In this document: positions 5,576 through 8,551 of the stretch, in pieces | Layout: the number at the start of each line of letters is the position of its first letter | Numbering within the stretch: position 1 is the first letter of the stretch | Source of the DNA: Bdellovibrionales bacterium | Lineage (GTDB): Bacteria > Bdellovibrionota > Bdellovibrionia > Bdellovibrionales > UBA1609 | DNA: 8,551 nt | Assembly (NCBI GenBank): GCA_026713205.1 | Contig: JAPOOY010000266.1 | Span: 1 to 8,551, forward strand | Direction: 5' to 3' | Translations under genes and position numbers: made by a program | Notes under the pieces: model-generated | Databases searched by the model: none | The model's input: only the letters and a program-made list of their open reading frames with translations | Told to the model about the DNA's origin: nothing

Positions 5576-6643
5576 TCAGGAGACTTTAATTCTGGGATCA
5601 AAGTACGCATATAATAAATCCACAACTAAATTGGACACAATCAATAAAGAACTGTAAACAAGAAGTCCTCCTAAAATAAGAGGGTAATCCCTGTTGGTCA
5701 CACTGTTTACAAAGTGCCCTCCCATACCCGGAATGGCAAAGATCTTTTCAATTACAAAAGAGCCGGTGAGAATTCCCGCAATAAGGGGAGCGGAAAAAGT
5801 CAGAATAGGGAGAAAGGCGTTCTTTAAAATATGTCTGTAAAAAATCACATTTTCACTCAATCCCTTGGCCCGAGCTGTTCTCACATAATCCGATCGAGAC
5901 ACATCCAAAATGCCGGAGCGAGTGAGTCGGGCAATCACACCTAAAGGACGAAGACCTAAAACCACTAAAGGCAAAATATAAAAGGCCGTGCCCTCCCAAA
6001 GGGCCACCTCAAACCAGCCCAAGTAAAAAGCAAAAAACAAAATAAATACGGGAGCAATAACAAAACTGGGAAGGGACACTCCCGAAATGCTGAAGATCAT
6101 AACCAGCCGATCCCATAGAGTCCCCCCTTTCTGAGCCGCAAACACCCCGCAGGGAATGCCGATCAGAAAAGCAAACAGCAAGGCGTAAACTCCCAACTGA
6201 ACGGAAATGGGAAGAGAGTCTTTTAAAATATCAGAAACATTTCTATCCGTGTATTTATAGGATTCCCCAAGATAACCCTTCATCAAACCGGATATATAAC
6301 GAAAATACTGAAAGTGGATCGGCTCATCCAGATGGTACTTGGCATTGATATGGGCTTTAATTTCCGGAGGCAAAGCCTTTTCCCTGTCAAAAGGTCCCCC
6401 GGGAAGGGCGCGAAGAAGCACAAAGGTAATTGTCGCCGTGATCAGCAAAGTGATAAGGGCCTCAAAAATACGACCCATAACATAGAGAAATAAACTCTTT
6501 TTAATAATGTACCAGGCAAAAGAAGCGCAAAGACTTCCAAAAAAAATAATCCAGAGAAAAACAGGAATTTTATAATGTAAAAAACTAATCCCGGACAGAG
6601 CAAAAAAAGAACCTATTGATAAAAATCCGAAAACCGCCCCCAC
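5576..6643 (-). CDS. oppB: Peptide ABC transporter permease, OppB type
   Basis: Inner-membrane permease of the binding-protein-dependent peptide importer family. The canonical part begins at M56 (MGRIFEALITL) with a first membrane helix ending LLRALPGGP. It continues with YLGESY, a helix at about 148-169, and the ATPase-contacting loop SDYVRTARAKGLS at 251-263. Then come FLPILTFSAPL, IFAIPGMGG and the C-terminal LLYAYFDPRIK. The 55 residues before M56 are unusual for OppB and contain two extra predicted membrane segments (about 3-22 and 26-46). I kept the GTG at 6643 because GGAGG lies seven bases upstream and because the GTG overlaps the oppA stop by one base (TAGTG), which indicates coupling; the internal ATG has no good RBS. 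No oppC, oppD or oppF follows, so any partner permease and ATPases must be encoded elsewhere. A Dpp-type specificity cannot be excluded. Confidence 0.9.
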   Translation of the reverse strand: MGAVFGFLSIGSFFALSGISFLHYKIPVFLWIIFFGSLCASFAWYIIKKSLFLYVMGRIFEALITLLITATITFVLLRALPGGPFDREKALPPEIKAHINAKYHLDEPIHFQYFRYISGLMKGYLGESYKYTDRNVSDILKDSLPISVQLGVYALLFAFLIGIPCGVFAAQKGGTLWDRLVMIFSISGVSLPSFVIAPVFILFFAFYLGWFEVALWEGTAFYILPLVVLGLRPLGVIARLTRSGILDVSRSDYVRTARAKGLSENVIFYRHILKNAFLPILTFSAPLIAGILTGSFVIEKIFAIPGMGGHFVNSVTNRDYPLILGGLLVYSSLLIVSNLVVDLLYAYFDPRIKVS

Positions 6644-8247
6644 TATTCCCCCTCCGATTTAAATTGTATATCTCCAAAAAAAACTTCAGACATCACATTT
6701 AAAGGATAATTTTTCAAACGGGGAGAAACCAATATATGAGAGACACCGGAATATATGGGAAATACAGCAACCTCCTGTTCCAAAAGAATCTTCTGCGCCT
6801 TATCGTATAAAACTTTTCTCTTTGGGCCGGAAGGCTGAGACATGGCCTTTAAGATCAATTCATCATATTTGGGATGACCCCAATGGGTGTGATTGTTGTC
6901 AGAAAAAGAAGTCATAAGATTCATAAAATTATCGGGATCCGGATAATCCGCCATCCACCCCAGACGAAAAACCTCCACATCTCCCGCATCCAACCTTTGA
7001 AGATAAGTTTTCCATTCCTGATTGCTGAGTTCAATATCAATGTTTAAATTTCTCTTTAACTGAGACTGCACATTCTCGGCAATCATTTTATGATCGGCCG
7101 TTGTATTATAAGAGAGCTTGATCCTTGGAAAAGAGGAGCGATCCTTATAACCCGCTTCATCCAAAAAGCTGGAAGCCTTTTTTGGATCAAAAGACAGCCC
7201 CAGGTTTTTGTTGTAACCAAAAATCCCCTCCGGAATCCAGCTTTTCATTGGTTTTTGTCCGCCATTTAAAAGTCGCACGATCTCTTTACGATCCACGGCA
7301 TGAACCAGAGCCTTCCGCACCCGCACATCCTTTAAGACCGGTGTTTTTACATTAAACCCATAATAGTACAAACTTAAAATGTTGTGGCTCCTGTACTCTT
7401 TTTTGTTTTTTAAAAAAATTAAATCCCGGGAACTTAAACTGGGAGCCACATCCAGGCGTCCGGAAAGGAAGAGATCCAATATGGTTTTTTCTTCAGGAAT
7501 AATATAAATGATCACTTTTTTTATAAAGGGATGGCGACCATGGTAGTTTTCATTGGCCTCTAAAATCAAAGCCTTGTCATGATCCCAACGGGTCAAACGA
7601 TAAGCGCCAAGTGTGACAATATTTTTTGGTTCAGACCAGGCCGCGCCCCTGCTTTTCACCACATCCCCACGAAGGGGAAAGGTGGAGGGATGAGTGAGTA
7701 AATAGGGAAAATAGGAAAGCCCCTTTTCCAAATGAACAATCAGCTCTCCCTTTTCCCCCTGCCTGACACCTACCTGACTGAAGTCCTTCATACGCCCTTC
7801 GTTATAAGCTCGGGCATTTTTAACAGGGAAAAGAAAATACGCGTACTCCGATCCCGTTTTGGAATTTAAAAGACGCTCCCATCCTTCCACGAAATGCTGA
7901 GCTGTTAAAGGTTTTCCATCACTCCACTGAACAGATTTTAAATGAAAGACCCACTTTGTTTTATCTGAGGAAGAAGTCCAGGATTGCGCCAAGTCCGGAC
8001 GGATTTCCACAGACTTCCCGGAAAAATCATACCGAGCCAGCCCGTCCATAATATTACGAATCACCAGGGAAGAAGTGGTATCCGTACTTTTGCTCCAGTC
8101 TAAAGTGGGAGGCTCTCCGCCAAGGGAATAACGCAAAGTTTCTGACAACTCATAGTCTGTATAAGGGCTGGATTTTTTCTTCAAACATCCAACCGTACAA
8201 ACAAGGATTCCAATCCATATAGTAACTTGTAACACCCTGAGACGCAT
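6643..8247 (-). CDS. oppA: Peptide-binding lipoprotein of an ABC importer, OppA type (SBP_bac_5)
   Basis: Captures peptides outside the inner membrane and delivers them to the permease. It is 534 residues, close to E. coli OppA (543). A signal peptide ends LVCTVGC, with C21 as probable lipidated cysteine followed by a charged KKK. Family 5 solute-binding hallmarks are present: EPPTLDW at 45-51, PDLAQSW at 84-90, WVFHLKSVQWSDGKPLTA at 99-116, and the late GWMADYPDPDNFM. The sequence appears intact. AGAGGA lies six bases before the ATG. oppB begins on its stop codon. The bound ligand (oligopeptide, murein peptide or other) cannot be decided from sequence alone. The 163 bases upstream separate the gene from copy 2 of the structured repeat. 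Confidence 0.93.
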   Translation of the reverse strand: MRLRVLQVTIWIGILVCTVGCLKKKSSPYTDYELSETLRYSLGGEPPTLDWSKSTDTTSSLVIRNIMDGLARYDFSGKSVEIRPDLAQSWTSSSDKTKWVFHLKSVQWSDGKPLTAQHFVEGWERLLNSKTGSEYAYFLFPVKNARAYNEGRMKDFSQVGVRQGEKGELIVHLEKGLSYFPYLLTHPSTFPLRGDVVKSRGAAWSEPKNIVTLGAYRLTRWDHDKALILEANENYHGRHPFIKKVIIYIIPEEKTILDLFLSGRLDVAPSLSSRDLIFLKNKKEYRSHNILSLYYYGFNVKTPVLKDVRVRKALVHAVDRKEIVRLLNGGQKPMKSWIPEGIFGYNKNLGLSFDPKKASSFLDEAGYKDRSSFPRIKLSYNTTADHKMIAENVQSQLKRNLNIDIELSNQEWKTYLQRLDAGDVEVFRLGWMADYPDPDNFMNLMTSFSDNNHTHWGHPKYDELILKAMSQPSGPKRKVLYDKAQKILLEQEVAVFPIYSGVSHILVSPRLKNYPLNVMSEVFFGDIQFKSEGE

Positions 8248-8253
8248 AAAAAT

Positions 8254-8259
8254 TCCTCT
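8254..8259 (-). promoter_or_regulatory. Ribosome-binding site of oppA
   Basis: AGAGGA on the minus strand, six bases before the ATG at 8247. A stronger GGAGGA lies further upstream (around 8273-8268) within the recurring TCAAACCGGAGGAG motif, but it is too far from the ATG to serve it. Confidence 0.6.
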
Positions 8260-8361
8260 GATTACACTCCTCCGGTTTGAGTTTTAAAATTTTTAAAAAG
8301 CCTCAAAACTCAACCTCAATTGATATAACACAAATAAAAAATATAAGGAAATACTTATGAG

Positions 8362-8390
8362 TTATTTATACCGATCGTGTTTTAGATTTC
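8362..8390 (-). promoter_or_regulatory. Candidate promoter of oppAB
   Basis: The minus strand reads AAAACACGATCGGTATAAAT, with TATAAA as a possible -10 box about 120 bases before the oppA ATG. The close relative AAACACGATTGGTATAAG lies on the plus strand at 3191-3208. No clear -35 box is visible. Confidence comes from the recurrence and position only. Confidence 0.3.
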
Positions 8391-8409
8391 CGTTTTCTTA
8401 TTCCAGCTT

Positions 8410-8551
8410 TAGAAATTCCGGTTCTTCATAAGAAAAAATACTTACACCCTTTCTAACAGACTATAGGGGTCAAAAATTCAAACATGCGTTTTGCCACAGA
8501 GCGACTTTCAGCCGCATCTGTGTCAAAGCCGAACTCATTTTTGACCCCTAT
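8410..8551. mobile_element. Small structured inverted-repeat element, copy 2 (cut by window edge)
   Basis: The core begins at 8447 and aligns without gaps to 3038 onward through 8549, with about eleven differences by eye in 103 positions. The 37 bases to its left also match copy 1, including the small TTCTT/AAGAA hairpin. The left arm reads CCCTTTCTAACAGACTATAG and the right arm is visible as TTTTGACCCCTAT before the sequence ends. The orientation relative to the downstream exported-protein gene is the same as for copy 1. Confidence 0.75.

Larger units (their letters stand above)
8248..8551. other. oppA leader region up to the window edge
   Basis: No gene is seen in these 304 bases. They contain the oppA RBS, two minus-strand copies and one plus-strand copy (8309-8329) of the TATAA-type motif, and the truncated second copy of the structured repeat from 8410 onward. 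Confidence 0.6.

Noticed and set aside
5512..5589. 25-codon plus-strand frame beginning MSRKAEEIIPLF
   Set aside because: The composition looks protein-like, but it is very short, has no RBS and overlaps the oppB 3' end. It could be a fragment of a lost gene.

Overview
The window reads as a low-to-medium GC, Gram-negative bacterial chromosome. The evidence is two exported proteins with lipoprotein-type signal peptides, a YicC/Gmk pair, and a peptide-binding protein with an OppB permease. I cannot place it to genus. A yicC-gmk pair is common in proteobacteria and related phyla, so that is as far as the gene content takes me. Every convincing gene lies on the minus strand, so transcription runs from high to low coordinates.

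Read in the direction of transcription, the layout is as follows. (1) A 5' intergenic region (8248-8551) carries one copy of a structured repeat, cut by the window edge, and a possible promoter. (2) oppA and oppB form a tight two-gene unit (8247-5576) that ends near a candidate hairpin terminator; no oppC, oppD or oppF follows. (3) A 467-bp spacer contains a doubled short hairpin repeat. (4) An AAA_14/DUF4143-type ATPase gene (5108-3927) has a damaged-looking Walker A motif and is bracketed by paralogous hairpin repeats in the same orientation. (5) A 1.16-kb gene-poor region holds three more hairpin repeats and a complete copy of the structured inverted-repeat element. (6) A Cys/Lys-rich tandem-repeat protein with a C-terminal redoxin domain (2766-1621) follows. 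(7) yicC and gmk overlap, and a few codons of a further gene reach the left edge.

Functionally, oppAB would import peptides, yicC and gmk are housekeeping genes (RNA decay and GDP/GTP supply), and the Cys-repeat redoxin looks like an envelope protein with a thiol or metal role. The ATPase island is accessory.

Three signals are least explained by ordinary annotation. The first is a 121-bp inverted-repeat element with a 29-bp stem, present upstream of both exported-protein genes, whose two copies differ by a compensatory base-pair change. The second is a five-copy module made of a 16-nt hairpin, a purine-rich Shine-Dalgarno-like stretch and a start codon, with nearly constant spacing, on both sides of the ATPase gene. 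The third is the envelope redoxin with eight perfect 13-residue CSHC repeats.
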